Assembly (NCBI RefSeq): GCF_000312545.1
Contig: NZ_HE997540.1
Span: 880,456 to 919,833 of the forward strand
Direction of reading: 5' to 3'
Length of the DNA stretch: 39,378 nucleotides
Source: Bartonella senegalensis OS02
GTDB taxonomy: Bacteria > Pseudomonadota > Alphaproteobacteria > Rhizobiales > Rhizobiaceae
Positions 1 through 7,839 of this stretch are shown here, in pieces; positions within the stretch are counted from its first letter, which is position 1; the number at the start of each line of letters is the position of its first letter. A program made the translations under genes and the position numbers. The notes below the pieces were generated by a model that saw nothing but the letters and a program-made list of their open reading frames with translations, was not told where the DNA came from and ran no database searches.

Positions 1-111
1 CTCAAGATGGTATTTGATTTTTATTGATGCAATTTGCTAAGAGTGTTTTTCATAGGGAATTTTTCATCAAGACCGTTTTCCGGACAATAAATAAATTTTG
101 CAGCCAATAAA

Positions 112-149
112 TAAAAAAGTGTATCTCTATATAATTTGTGAGATACACT
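112..149 (-). terminator. Intrinsic terminator after trwJ
   Basis: Read on the minus strand, a perfect 10-bp stem (arms 118-127 and 140-149, AGTGTATCTC/GAGATACACT) with a 12-nt loop is followed at once by a run of six T. This is the classic layout of a rho-independent terminator. It begins 74 bases after the trwJ stop. It should end or attenuate transcription of the trwL-M-K-J block. No gene start is visible between it and the window edge. Confidence 0.8.
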
Positions 150-222
150 GGACGTTATACGTTACACACTGACTTTCATTTTCATGAACAAATAAGATTG
201 ATGATAGATAATATTGTAAAAT

Positions 223-996
223 TTACCGTATAAAGCGTATAACTGGCATTGCTGTGTTTTTACTATTAAGAATTTTCATATTACGTTTTTGTTTTTGGTG
301 GCTTATAAATTCGCGTTCTGCATTGCGCAAATGCGCAACCATTTGCAATTTAGTCGCTTCATTCTGAATCATGGCGAGTTTAGCTTTAATCTCGGTCTGT
401 AATTCAGTAATGCTTTTTAGATCTTTTGTTTGATTGATTTTGCTTAATAGTTCTAAAATCTTCTGAGAGCGATTTTCTGTTTGTTCAAAAACATGCAAAC
501 TTACAGCTTTATCGACAACCGCTGCATATTGCTTCCGCTCTTCAATGGATTTACGTGCATCATTGATAGAATTAGAAATTTCCTCCTCGTTCAAAACTTT
601 ACTGATTGAAGCGGATATTTCAGAATTGTCTTTTTTGTAAATTGATTGAGGATCTTTAAGAAAAAAACTGCCGTCTTGAGTTTGCGTAGTAGCATGTTTT
701 CCATTTGTTATAGAATTATATGTTTCTTTTTGTTGTTCTAACTGCTTTTGGTGCACATCAAGCTGTTTTTGCAATAATTCTATAACTTTATTATTAGGTC
801 GCTGCTGAACAATTATATGTCTTTGCTGTGTTGGAGTTTGGGGCGTACTAATTTTGGGGGAGCTGCCGTTAGCAAGATAAGACTTAGATAAAACTCCACT
901 TAAATCTGATACTCCCCCAACTATAATCGCTACTGCTGGGTTTATTATTCCCAAAATCATTGTTGCTGTTGCTATTGCGATAATTATCTTTTTCAT
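223..996 (-). CDS. trwJ: TrwJ, VirB5-like minor pilus protein of the Trw T4SS
   Basis: 257 aa. The N-terminus (MKKIIIAIATATMILGI, then an AVA cleavage region near residue 23) is a signal peptide, so the protein should be exported to the periplasm or pilus tip. The rest is glutamine- and lysine-rich and largely helical, with heptad-like stretches around residues 70-95 and 170-235, as is usual for VirB5 proteins. VirB5 family members sit at the pilus tip and act in adhesion; in Bartonella Trw this family is tied to erythrocyte binding. The start ATG overlaps the trwK stop in an ATGA (993-996), so translation is probably coupled. The assignment rests mainly on size, signal peptide and position straight after a VirB4 gene; sequence conservation in this family is low. 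The usual next gene, trwI (VirB6), is not seen in the 222 bases left in the window. Confidence 0.82.
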   Translation of the reverse strand: MKKIIIAIATATMILGIINPAVAIIVGGVSDLSGVLSKSYLANGSSPKISTPQTPTQQRHIIVQQRPNNKVIELLQKQLDVHQKQLEQQKETYNSITNGKHATTQTQDGSFFLKDPQSIYKKDNSEISASISKVLNEEEISNSINDARKSIEERKQYAAVVDKAVSLHVFEQTENRSQKILELLSKINQTKDLKSITELQTEIKAKLAMIQNEATKLQMVAHLRNAEREFISHQKQKRNMKILNSKNTAMPVIRFIR

Positions 997-3467
997 GTTT
1001 TCCTCCTATTATTAGTTTTTACATGTTGTAAAAAAACCGGTAACCATACCGCTGGATCCTCACCAACTTCAGCGATAACAGCTTCGGCTAGTTCGGCATT
1101 ATCAGGTGTACCAGATAATACCAAGAGCTCATCATTAAAGTTACGCTCAATAGTTTTTCCATCAGTTTTCACATGAAATTTGCTGAGATTAAGCTCTGCA
1201 AGAGCAGATTGATCCCCCTGCTTGATAAGAAATTGACGACTAAATTCACCAATTCCTTTGACAAGTCCAAATTCTGCATCCGTTAGTTTGAAGCCTTCTG
1301 TATAGTCTTCATAATTTGCTTTGGGATTGGCTAAAAAAATGTAAGTTGCGCATTGTTGAATCAATGTCTTAGCAATATTACTCTCTAGCGCATCAGTAGG
1401 TTCTTGCGTAGCAAAAACAAAGATACCATTTTGTTTACGAATAGTTTTTTGTTTGTTCTTTGCCAAATCTTCAAAATATGGGTCTTGTAAAGGCTTCCAA
1501 AACTCATCGAAGATATACATAAATCTTTGCCCACTGATCATTCCTTCTGTGCGATAGAGCAAATACATCATCACCGGAGTACGAGTCTCTGGGTTATCTA
1601 AAAACTCTGTAATATCAAAACCGTAAATTTGATGTGTTGAGAGATCAAGTGCGTCATGAGGATTATCAAATAACCATCCATAATCACCATTTTGACACCA
1701 TTTTATCAAGCGGGCGTGAACAGATGGATGGGCATTATAATCACTCAAACGTGGATTTGGTAAGAATTGTAGCAAAAAAGATAACCGACGCAGTGAGGGG
1801 TCAATATTGTTACTCATAATGGACGTAACAGCTTGGTTAATCTCTTGCTCATCGTGGTGCGTGACTTCACCACCAGCTTCTGCCAATTTTTTAACAAATT
1901 GTTTAAGAAAAGTGAGATTATCCTGTGTTGGTGGAAGTTGGAACGGATTGAACCCACTTGGACTCCCAGTCTTAAATGTTAAGTACCGCCCTCCCATGGC
2001 TCGAATAGCAATTTCCATACCACGATCTTTATCAAAAACAATGGTTGTTGGTTTGAATTTTTGTGCTTGCGCTAACAGAAATCCAAGCAATACGGTTTTA
2101 CCAGAACCAGATTGTCCAATGATTGCTGTATTACCAAGTAACCGCTTATCTGTTGAATCTTCTTCAAGTGTTGAGGCATGAAAATTAAAATAAAGCGGTG
2201 TTTTACTTGTTGTTTTAAGAATTGTTACTGCCGGTCCCCATGGATTTCCTGTCGGCTTACCAGACATAAAATTATGAAATGATGAGAAGGATAAAAAGTT
2301 CAGTGATGTAATTGGTGCAGGACGCGGACGCCATTTCCAATTTGCTGGAAGTTGCGCCCAATAGCCAGCTTCTATGGCCAAATCTACAGGTTTTGGTAAA
2401 ACTGCAACTTCTAACAGGGCTGCATTCGCTTTTGCCATAGAGTCACGAACTTGTTGAGCTGTATCACCGTAGATGGTCAGTGTGCAATGGTGCTCACCCA
2501 TGACAAAATGCCCACTTATCAGCTGATTAAGTGCTTCGTCAATTTGCTCAATTTGACTTGTTGCTACATCGCGGGCATCAATAAGGTTGCGCTGATGCCG
2601 TTGCAAATAATCTTTGGCAGCATGGCGTGAGAGTACAGAAAAGCTCTGTGTCAACACAAATTCGAAATCACTTTCCAACAGAACATTAAATTGTCCCGGT
2701 TTGGTTGTTGTGTCATATTCCTTGATTTCCATCATGCCAAATCGGCGTATTCCACTGGTTGTCCGTAGTTCACCGAGTGCTCCCCATTTCGAGAAGAAAG
2801 GCCGATTAACAGACATATAGTTAGCAAAACGATCACGACATATCGGCATAGAGGAGTATTCGCCATTGACAAGCATTGCCAGAAATTCAAGGGCTGAAGA
2901 ATAAGCATGACCATTCTTTTCATATGTGCCAAGAAGTTCTCCACCATAACGTTTAAACGACTGACCTAAGGTACGGTTGATGTCATTGAGAGCCTTGATA
3001 CACGATTCTTGCCGCATCTTTTTTTGATCAAGCGGCTCACGTTCATGCTGAGAAAAAAATGACATAACCTTATCAGCTATCGGCTGGAAAACAACGGTTA
3101 GATACAAATCATTGACCATCAAATTGTAACCAGTAAAACTTTGCCGGTATTTTTCATCAAGCTGATAACAGAACATTTTATCAAATGTTGAATCAGGATA
3201 TTCATAAACGCGACGGCGCACGATATGTGTCCATAGCGATAAATTCGCCGATGCAATACCACGCAAGGTGTTGTTGAGCTCTCTAGTCCATTGAAAAATA
3301 TCCTCTTCTGAAGCACTTTGATGCGAGCGCCCATCAATCTTCCAGATCGATAAATACTCTGCGTTTTTGGTGGAGATAATCGTATCTGTGATATGATGTG
3401 AATAAGGTATGAAAAGACTTACTGGTGTTTCTGACGCGAGGCGTTTGCTGCTTTCAACAGCCGTCAT
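993..3467 (-). CDS. trwK: TrwK, VirB4-family ATPase of the Trw T4SS
   Basis: 824 aa, normal for VirB4. The cytoplasmic/inner-membrane ATPase powers pilus assembly and substrate transfer. Visible motifs: Walker A IGQSGSGKTVLLGFLL around residue 450, FDKDRGMEIAIRAMGG shortly after, Walker B FMYIFDEFWKPLQD around residue 645, and FVFATQEPTDAL about 40 residues later (RecA-like motor). The N-terminal half (from LFIPYSHHITDTII) is the CagE/VirB4 N-terminal domain. The start ATG at 3467 is preceded by AGGAG. The gene follows trwM after 2 bases and overlaps trwJ by 4, so all three are one transcription unit. The frame is intact and no motif is missing. Confidence 0.96.
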   Translation of the reverse strand: MTAVESSKRLASETPVSLFIPYSHHITDTIISTKNAEYLSIWKIDGRSHQSASEEDIFQWTRELNNTLRGIASANLSLWTHIVRRRVYEYPDSTFDKMFCYQLDEKYRQSFTGYNLMVNDLYLTVVFQPIADKVMSFFSQHEREPLDQKKMRQESCIKALNDINRTLGQSFKRYGGELLGTYEKNGHAYSSALEFLAMLVNGEYSSMPICRDRFANYMSVNRPFFSKWGALGELRTTSGIRRFGMMEIKEYDTTTKPGQFNVLLESDFEFVLTQSFSVLSRHAAKDYLQRHQRNLIDARDVATSQIEQIDEALNQLISGHFVMGEHHCTLTIYGDTAQQVRDSMAKANAALLEVAVLPKPVDLAIEAGYWAQLPANWKWRPRPAPITSLNFLSFSSFHNFMSGKPTGNPWGPAVTILKTTSKTPLYFNFHASTLEEDSTDKRLLGNTAIIGQSGSGKTVLLGFLLAQAQKFKPTTIVFDKDRGMEIAIRAMGGRYLTFKTGSPSGFNPFQLPPTQDNLTFLKQFVKKLAEAGGEVTHHDEQEINQAVTSIMSNNIDPSLRRLSFLLQFLPNPRLSDYNAHPSVHARLIKWCQNGDYGWLFDNPHDALDLSTHQIYGFDITEFLDNPETRTPVMMYLLYRTEGMISGQRFMYIFDEFWKPLQDPYFEDLAKNKQKTIRKQNGIFVFATQEPTDALESNIAKTLIQQCATYIFLANPKANYEDYTEGFKLTDAEFGLVKGIGEFSRQFLIKQGDQSALAELNLSKFHVKTDGKTIERNFNDELLVLSGTPDNAELAEAVIAEVGEDPAVWLPVFLQHVKTNNRRKT

Positions 3468-3469
3468 GC

Positions 3470-3778
3470 TTATCTCCTTTTGCGGTAATCAGAGGGGCTG
3501 TAACTTGATGCGCCCCAAAAGCCCTTATTGCGGTTGCGAAATTTAGTATCAATCCACAGCCACCAGATACGGAATGCTTTATCATCATTCTTGGTAATCT
3601 GTGCCATAATAAACCACAAAGGTGGCGCCATGAACCAGAAGAAGATGTTTATTGTCATGGCAACAACAGCTACACCCATAGCCATAACCATAAGTGGCAT
3701 CATTGGTACACCCCAAATTGTTGGAACACGCGTTGCTCCCTTAAATAAGGGAAATGGTTCGTGCTTTTGTGGTTTCAT
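3470..3778 (-). CDS. trwM: TrwM, VirB3-like inner-membrane T4SS component
   Basis: 102 aa when started at the ATG at 3778, which has GGAG seven bases upstream; a TTG four codons earlier is also open but lacks its own ribosome site. VirB3 proteins are small inner-membrane proteins that work with VirB4. Seen here: a short N-terminal segment with PLFKGATRVPTIWGVP, a typical VirB3 opening, then a long hydrophobic stretch (about residues 28-60, MMPLMVMAMGVAVVAMTINI and FFWFMAPPLWFIMAQ) and a basic C-terminus ending in PSDYRKRR. It lies between the last trwL and trwK exactly as in R388 trw and other VirB systems. Confidence 0.93.
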   Translation of the reverse strand: MKPQKHEPFPLFKGATRVPTIWGVPMMPLMVMAMGVAVVAMTINIFFWFMAPPLWFIMAQITKNDDKAFRIWWLWIDTKFRNRNKGFWGASSYSPSDYRKRR

Positions 3779-3790
3779 AAGCTGCTCCAA

Positions 3791-4102
3791 TTAATTTATG
3801 TAAAACAATATGCTGCTAATATAAAATGCTGCCCCAGCAATGACGACACTAAACGACCATCGCGCAAATGTAATCCTTGAAATGATGCGACATAGATAAA
3901 TAAGCAGGAGAAAGAAAAGAATGATGGCAGCAAAAATGGGAATAATAATACTTAACCCATACTGCATACCTATGAGAATTTCTAAACCCTTGCTTGTTGT
4001 TTGGGCACAACTAGGTTGAATCGTTAAAAACACAACCAAAGTTGTAAAAACAAGACTAATTTTTCTAACAGTTTTTGTTCGAAGAGTATTTAAGCTTTCC
4101 AT
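3791..4102 (-). CDS. trwL: TrwL5, divergent VirB2-like pilin
   Basis: 103 aa from the ATG at 4102, chosen because AAGGAGG lies 6 bases upstream; longer in-frame starts lack one. It has the pilin plan: signal peptide ending in SCAQ, a short extracellular segment, and two hydrophobic helices. It departs from the other four copies. Their constant block (AVILLCLAIGYAGRYI then KDTFIRWAIGVIIAG) is here IILFFLLLIYLCRIISRI followed by FARWSFSVVIAGAAF. It is the last pilin before trwM and ends 12 bases before the trwM start. It probably remains a functional pilin subunit or has a specialised role; which cannot be told. Confidence 0.85.
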   Translation of the reverse strand: MESLNTLRTKTVRKISLVFTTLVVFLTIQPSCAQTTSKGLEILIGMQYGLSIIIPIFAAIILFFLLLIYLCRIISRITFARWSFSVVIAGAAFYISSILFYIN

Positions 4103-4256
4103 ATTTTTCCTCCTTACGGTTGAAGTTGTCATAAACAATTCCCCCTGATTTGTGGCATAAGTAAAAAGTACCACTGCTCTCTATCTACAATTGATGGGTG
4201 GAAGCTTCATTTTGAAAAAAGAAAGACCTTGAGCTATATCGCTTTCATAAGTAATA

Positions 4257-4571
4257 TTAATTAACTGTAAACAACAATGCGACAAGTTCGCTTGCTGAGC
4301 CAGCAATGACGACGCCAATAGCCCACCGTATAAACGTATCCTTTTCGATGTAGCGTCCAGCATAACCAATTGCTAAGCACAAAAGTATAACCGCAGCAGC
4401 AACAGGGATAATTTTGCCTGTAAGCTCTGCCTGCAGACTGTCTAAAGCTTTTTTAGCAGTGCCTAATTTTTGAGCATATACAGGACTATCTATAGAAAAC
4501 ACTGTCATAGCTGCGACAATTGCAATAATCCTGTTGTTATTTTTTGATTGAGAATTATTTAATCGTTTCAT
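4257..4571 (-). CDS. trwL: TrwL4, VirB2-like pilin paralog
   Basis: 104 aa. Signal peptide with an AQ cleavage region near residue 34 (PVYAQ), a variable mature N-terminus (KLGTAKKALDSLQAELTG), then the conserved two-helix pilin core with AAAVILLCLAIGYAGRYI and KDTFIRWAIGVVIAGSASE. VirB2 family subunits polymerise into the conjugative-type pilus. The mature N-terminus and extreme C-terminus vary between the copies while the core is nearly constant, which fits surface variation. Separated from TrwL5 by about 150 bases. Confidence 0.93.
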   Translation of the reverse strand: MKRLNNSQSKNNNRIIAIVAAMTVFSIDSPVYAQKLGTAKKALDSLQAELTGKIIPVAAAVILLCLAIGYAGRYIEKDTFIRWAIGVVIAGSASELVALLFTVN

Positions 4572-4709
4572 ACTCTACTCTTATTAAAGTTTTAATAAAT
4601 AATATTCTTCAGTATTAAATGGATATATCATTGACCTATTTTAAAGTTGAGCTAAAAGACCTGCTTTTTAAAAAGGATATTTTGTTTCAGTATAATTTCA
4701 TAATCTTCT

Positions 4710-5024
4710 TCAAACACCTGTAAATAGCATAGTAGCAAGTTGAGTTGCTGAACCAGCAATTATAACGCCGATTGCCCAACGTATAAACGTATCCTTTCCT
4801 ATGTAACGCCCTGCATAGCCAATGGCTAAGCATAAAAGAATAACTGCAGCGGCAACGGGAATAATCGTATTCAATTCAGTTTGAAATTTATCTAAAGCAT
4901 CTTTTGCTTTTTTTAAACTTTTTGCCTGAGCACAACACATAGAATGCATCATAAAAAAAGTAACTATAGTTGCAAAAATCGTGCTGCTTTTATTTTTTGA
5001 TTGGGGATTATTTAATTGTTTCAT
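4710..5024 (-). CDS. trwL: TrwL3, VirB2-like pilin paralog
   Basis: 104 aa from the ATG at 5024 (MKQLNNPQSKNKSS), the start that matches the other copies; the reading frame is open for a further 33 codons upstream but that part overlaps intergenic DNA. Signal peptide with SMCCAQ cleavage region, variable segment AKSLKKAKDALDKFQTELN, then PVAAAVILLCLAIGYAGRYI and KDTFIRWAIGVIIAGSA. It has GKDTF where the neighbours have EKDTF. It closely resembles TrwL4 at the N-terminus (MK.LNN.QSKN), suggesting these two are the most recent duplicates. Confidence 0.92.
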   Translation of the reverse strand: MKQLNNPQSKNKSSTIFATIVTFFMMHSMCCAQAKSLKKAKDALDKFQTELNTIIPVAAAVILLCLAIGYAGRYIGKDTFIRWAIGVIIAGSATQLATMLFTGV

Positions 5025-5061
5025 TCTATTTAAGACTGTAGTTGCTAAAATTGATTTCTTC

Positions 5062-5385
5062 TTAGTTTGGTTTAAATAACATTGAGGCAAGCTCAAATGC
5101 TGAACCAGCGATGATGACACCAACCGACCATCTTACAAATGTATCCTTTTCTATGTAGCGCCCTGCGTAACCAATTGCTAAGCATAAAAGAATAACTGCA
5201 GCAGCAATAGGAATAATTACATCCAGATCGCCTTTGAGTCCTTTTAAAGCTTTTTCCGCATTAGCTAAACCACCTTGCTGTGCTTGAGCACGTACAGGAT
5301 ACGCCATAAAAAATACAGATATAGCTGCAATAGCTGCGAGGACTTTATTATTAATTTTTGATTGAAAAATATTTGACGGTTTCAT
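5062..5385 (-). CDS. trwL: TrwL2, VirB2-like pilin paralog
   Basis: 107 aa. Signal peptide ending PVRAQ near residue 34, then a mature segment AQQGGLANAEKALKGLKGDL and the conserved core IAAAVILLCLAIGYAGRYI, KDTFVRWSVGVIIAGSAFE. Same strand and spacing as the other copies (unit period about 340-450 bases), so it belongs to the tandem pilin array. The mature N-terminus is the most divergent part. Confidence 0.93.
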   Translation of the reverse strand: MKPSNIFQSKINNKVLAAIAAISVFFMAYPVRAQAQQGGLANAEKALKGLKGDLDVIIPIAAAVILLCLAIGYAGRYIEKDTFVRWSVGVIIAGSAFELASMLFKPN

Positions 5386-5416
5386 AATGTTTTACTCTAA
5401 AATTTATTTTTATTAT

Positions 5417-5728
5417 TTATTTAAATAATAAAGTAGCAAGTTCACTTGCTGAGCCAGCAATAATGACTCCAATCGCCCATCTTACAAATGTATCCTTTTC
5501 TATGTAACGTCCTGCATAACCGATAGCTAAACATAAAAGTATAACAGCAGCGGCAAGAGGAATAATTAAATTCAGATCTTTTGTGAGTTGCTCTAAAGCA
5601 TTTTTTGCTTTATCCAAAGCTTTTGCTTGAGCACATACAGGATGATTCATAAAAAACACAGTTATCGTTACGGTAGTTGCAATGGTTTTATTATGAGCTC
5701 TTTCTGGAAGCATATTGAATCGTTTCAT
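5417..5728 (-). CDS. trwL: TrwL1, first VirB2-like pilin of the array
   Basis: 103 aa from the ATG at 5728 (MKRFNMLPERAHNK), with AGGAT upstream; the same pilin plan as its paralogs: signal peptide with PVCAQ, variable segment AKALDKAKNALEQLTKDLN, core LAAAVILLCLAIGYAGRYI and KDTFVRWAIGVIIAGSASE. The first 38 bases overlap the 3' end of the upstream 99-aa gene, so the two are probably translated from one message. It is the promoter-proximal pilin of the block. Confidence 0.93.
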   Translation of the reverse strand: MKRFNMLPERAHNKTIATTVTITVFFMNHPVCAQAKALDKAKNALEQLTKDLNLIIPLAAAVILLCLAIGYAGRYIEKDTFVRWAIGVIIAGSASELATLLFK

Positions 5729-5990
5729 TTTTTTTATCCTGATTAAGATTGAATTTCCCATAAGTAACACCTCTTTCATGAAGAAATTTAAAAAGATATT
5801 TAGGATCAGCCCAAGTTCTTAATTTCCCTCTCTGTGTAAGAAGTGTATATTCATTTGGTTTTCCAGTTATTGGATCATCCGCCACAAATGTAAAATACCA
5901 CTCTCTCTCCGAGCGCATTACAACTGTAATTTCACGCGCTGCCTTTTGATTAAATGCTATATCAACACTATTTTGTTCTATCATTTTCAT
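5691..5990 (-). CDS. Small conserved-looking protein at the KorA position of trw
   Basis: 99 aa, ATG at 5990 with GAGGG upstream. No signal peptide and no membrane helix, so it is cytoplasmic. The body is strand-rich (EITVVMRSEREWYFTFVADD, GKPNEYTLLTQRGKLRTWAD) followed by FKFLHERGVTYGKFNLN. It reminds me of small plasmid partition/regulation-associated proteins with a TQRGKxRxFxxxxxLxxFL layout; this is memory, not a search result. It occupies the position where R388 has its korA regulator, between trwN and trwL, but I see no helix-turn-helix. It overlaps trwL1 by 38 bases. Likely a plasmid-derived accessory gene of the trw locus; role unknown. Confidence 0.75.
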   Translation of the reverse strand: MKMIEQNSVDIAFNQKAAREITVVMRSEREWYFTFVADDPITGKPNEYTLLTQRGKLRTWADPKYLFKFLHERGVTYGKFNLNQDKKNETIQYASRKSS

Positions 5991-6129
5991 TATTTTTGGC
6001 CCTCAATTAGAAAAAATTTCGTCCAATCTTACTAATTAGAGCTTTAATATTTCTTTATCTACCTTTCATCACTTTGTCCTATCAAAATTACAGTTCTAAC
6101 TTATAAATGCAGTGTAATCGTCATGCTCA

Positions 6130-6798
6130 CTATCTCACGGGCGAAGAAGAAATTTCTGCTGTTGAAGAAAAATCTCCTGCTGTAAAAGCATCACCAACGC
6201 TGCTTGTCTTATGGGTAAAGGCATCTTCCAAGTCTTCCGAGGAAGGAGGAAGAGTTTCTATCTCTATTGCTTGCTTTGATTGATCTGCGTGAAGCTCTAA
6301 AGATTCCTGTGGCTTTTTGCCGAAACGTGCAGAAACTTGCATCCCAATATGTGAAACAACTTCTTGCACGTAGGCCTTGTTAAGAGCACCCTTTAAGCTT
6401 TCCGCGTTGTAAAAGCTTAGAATAGATTGCAACATATTCTTCTCAAAATTTTGCTCTGACTTTTTACGTTCAGAAAAATTTGCTACAGGAGCATGTGCAG
6501 CTTCGAGACTTTGGTGATGATCAAACAAATCAGAGGGAGACATACCAAAAAATTTCAAATTTCTAACGCTGATTTGTCTCAAACTAATGTCAAAATTATG
6601 TCCAAACTGCTCAAACTTTTTACCTTTTACAATTGCTTTTTCAAATGAAGAAAAATGATATGAAACTTTAGGATTATTATTTATGCTTGTTGCACAGATA
6701 TGATCCGAAAATTTTTGTGCGGCAACAACTGAAATTGCTGTGGGGTGAAGAGTTAGTGCATTCGTGGCAACGAGCATCATAAGGCTTGCAATAGTCAT
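6130..6798 (-). CDS. trwN: TrwN-like (VirB1-family) protein, degenerate transglycosylase
   Basis: 222 aa from the ATG at 6798, with GAGGTG eight bases upstream. N-terminal hydrophobic signal (MTIASLMMLVATNALTL). The middle matches VirB1/TrwN lytic transglycosylases: GHNFDISLRQISVRNLKFFG then MSPSDLFD and later ILSFYNAESLKGALNKAYVQ, the family's NFDxGLxQINxxNL, LFD and SFYNTGxxxxGxxxxYV blocks. VirB1 proteins cut peptidoglycan for T4SS assembly. However the segment that should hold the catalytic glutamate (ESxxNP) reads ICATSINNNP, with no glutamate, and QIN has become QIS. It probably lost hydrolase activity. The long C-terminal tail is Ser/Glu/Thr-rich. The start overlaps the upstream gene's stop by 3 bases (TCATGA). 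Confidence 0.8.
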   Translation of the reverse strand: MTIASLMMLVATNALTLHPTAISVVAAQKFSDHICATSINNNPKVSYHFSSFEKAIVKGKKFEQFGHNFDISLRQISVRNLKFFGMSPSDLFDHHQSLEAAHAPVANFSERKKSEQNFEKNMLQSILSFYNAESLKGALNKAYVQEVVSHIGMQVSARFGKKPQESLELHADQSKQAIEIETLPPSSEDLEDAFTHKTSSVGDAFTAGDFSSTAEISSSPVR

Positions 6799-7457
6799 GA
6801 GCAAAACACCTCATAAGTGAAAAATTTATCAGTATAAATATCAGTGCTCTTTGATTTTCTCAAATCTTGCCAAATTGTATTGCTATAGATTCGCGAAATA
6901 AAATCATTCAGTTTCAAACTTTGTTTTTTGCAAATATAAATTCCGTTGTTTTGGAGAATATTTTTAACACATCCCAACATGTTTTTTACTGTGCAAACAT
7001 GTAAAATGAAACCATATATACCAGTCCAACGAACACCATGACTATTGCGATTGCAAAAAAATAGGGGGTTTCTAAACCACCGACTTTTCTGTTTGTGCAC
7101 TAGAACTGAGTGCGCCATATGATTCTCTACAGCTGTTATTTTTTCTGGATACGACTGATATGAAGTAGCAACCTGTTTTACATGAGAGCCTTTCTTGCTG
7201 CGTGAATGAATTGCACTATTGTTATGCTTTAAGGACTTGTTCTTTATCCAATCTTGCCATATCTTATAAAATGGCGATTTATATGCACTTTCAACCGCTG
7301 ATCTATGGAATTGAGAGGGATGCAATGAAGCTTTAACACTCCGATTGCCAATTTCAGTGATTGAACTGAAAGAGGATAGGGAAGTGAAAACTGAGACACA
7401 AACGAGTAACTCTTCGTGGTTCAAAGCATATCTCCGTGAAAGTGATATATTCATCAT
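6795..7457 (-). CDS. Hypothetical protein coupled to trwN
   Basis: 220 aa if started at the ATG at 7457; the frame is open further upstream but that part is antisense to the H-NS-like gene and is not believable. I do not recognise it. It has a weakly hydrophobic N-terminus (LLVCVSVFTSLSSFSSI) that could be a signal or anchor, then a basic, tryptophan-, cysteine- and histidine-rich body with no known motif. Support for being a gene: 220 open codons in AT-rich DNA and a stop that overlaps the TrwN start. Against: odd composition and no clear ribosome site. It may be a decayed gene. Confidence 0.4.
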   Translation of the reverse strand: MMNISLSRRYALNHEELLVCVSVFTSLSSFSSITEIGNRSVKASLHPSQFHRSAVESAYKSPFYKIWQDWIKNKSLKHNNSAIHSRSKKGSHVKQVATSYQSYPEKITAVENHMAHSVLVHKQKSRWFRNPLFFCNRNSHGVRWTGIYGFILHVCTVKNMLGCVKNILQNNGIYICKKQSLKLNDFISRIYSNTIWQDLRKSKSTDIYTDKFFTYEVFCS

Positions 7458-7536
7458 AATTTTGACTTCGATAATAAATAGGCAAAAATCGTCTATAATT
7501 GTGTTTAAAATATGGCAAAGCACAATTCTTTTTTGC

Positions 7537-7544
7537 AAGGGGAG
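7537..7544 (+). promoter_or_regulatory. Ribosome binding site that fixes a GTG start
   Basis: AAGGGGAG ends seven bases before the GTG at 7552. This decides the start of the H-NS-like gene in favour of GTG: the in-frame ATG at 7570 has no such site, and residues upstream of the GTG do not resemble the family. A TATAAT at 7494-7499 lies upstream but no convincing -35 sits 16-18 bases from it. Confidence 0.7.
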
Positions 7545-7551
7545 TAATAAA

Positions 7552-7839
7552 GTGAATAATCTTAAGAACATGAACCTCGATGAGCTACAAGAAATGCGCA
7601 TCCAAATTGACGCAGAATTGAAAAAACGACAAGCAAAAGAGAAGCAGGATGCGCGGCGGAAAATTCTTGAAATTGCTAATGCGCATGGAATCGATATTGC
7701 TGATCTTGTGCGCAAAGAGCGTTATTATAGAAATCCCAATAACCAATGGGAATTGTGGAATGGACGTGGGCGTAAACCTAAGTGGATTAAAGAATGGTTG
7801 GAGAATGGTTATGCGCTTGAAGAATTAGAAGTAACATAA
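7552..7839 (+). CDS. H-NS-family nucleoid-associated regulator
   Basis: 95 aa from GTG at 7552. The N-terminal half is a coiled coil (LKNMNLDELQEMRIQIDAEL and KKRQAKEKQDARRKILEI), the oligomerisation part of H-NS-like proteins. The C-terminal half has YYRNPNNQWELWNGRGRKPK, then WIKEWLENGYALEELEV. That is the family's DNA-binding signature (YxNPxxxxxxWxGRGxxPxW, with the GRGRKP loop that enters the AT-rich minor groove). It is divergent from the trw block and its start is 94 bases from the nearest minus-strand start, so it is well placed to silence trw as a xenogeneic silencer. Plasmid-borne trw systems also carry small regulators at this end. It is inferred, not shown, that it acts on trw. 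Confidence 0.9.
   Translation: MNNLKNMNLDELQEMRIQIDAELKKRQAKEKQDARRKILEIANAHGIDIADLVRKERYYRNPNNQWELWNGRGRKPKWIKEWLENGYALEELEVT

Noticed and set aside
7458..7715. N-terminal extension of the hypothetical gene upstream of trwN
   Set aside because: Antisense to the well-supported H-NS-like gene; the real start is no further than 7457.
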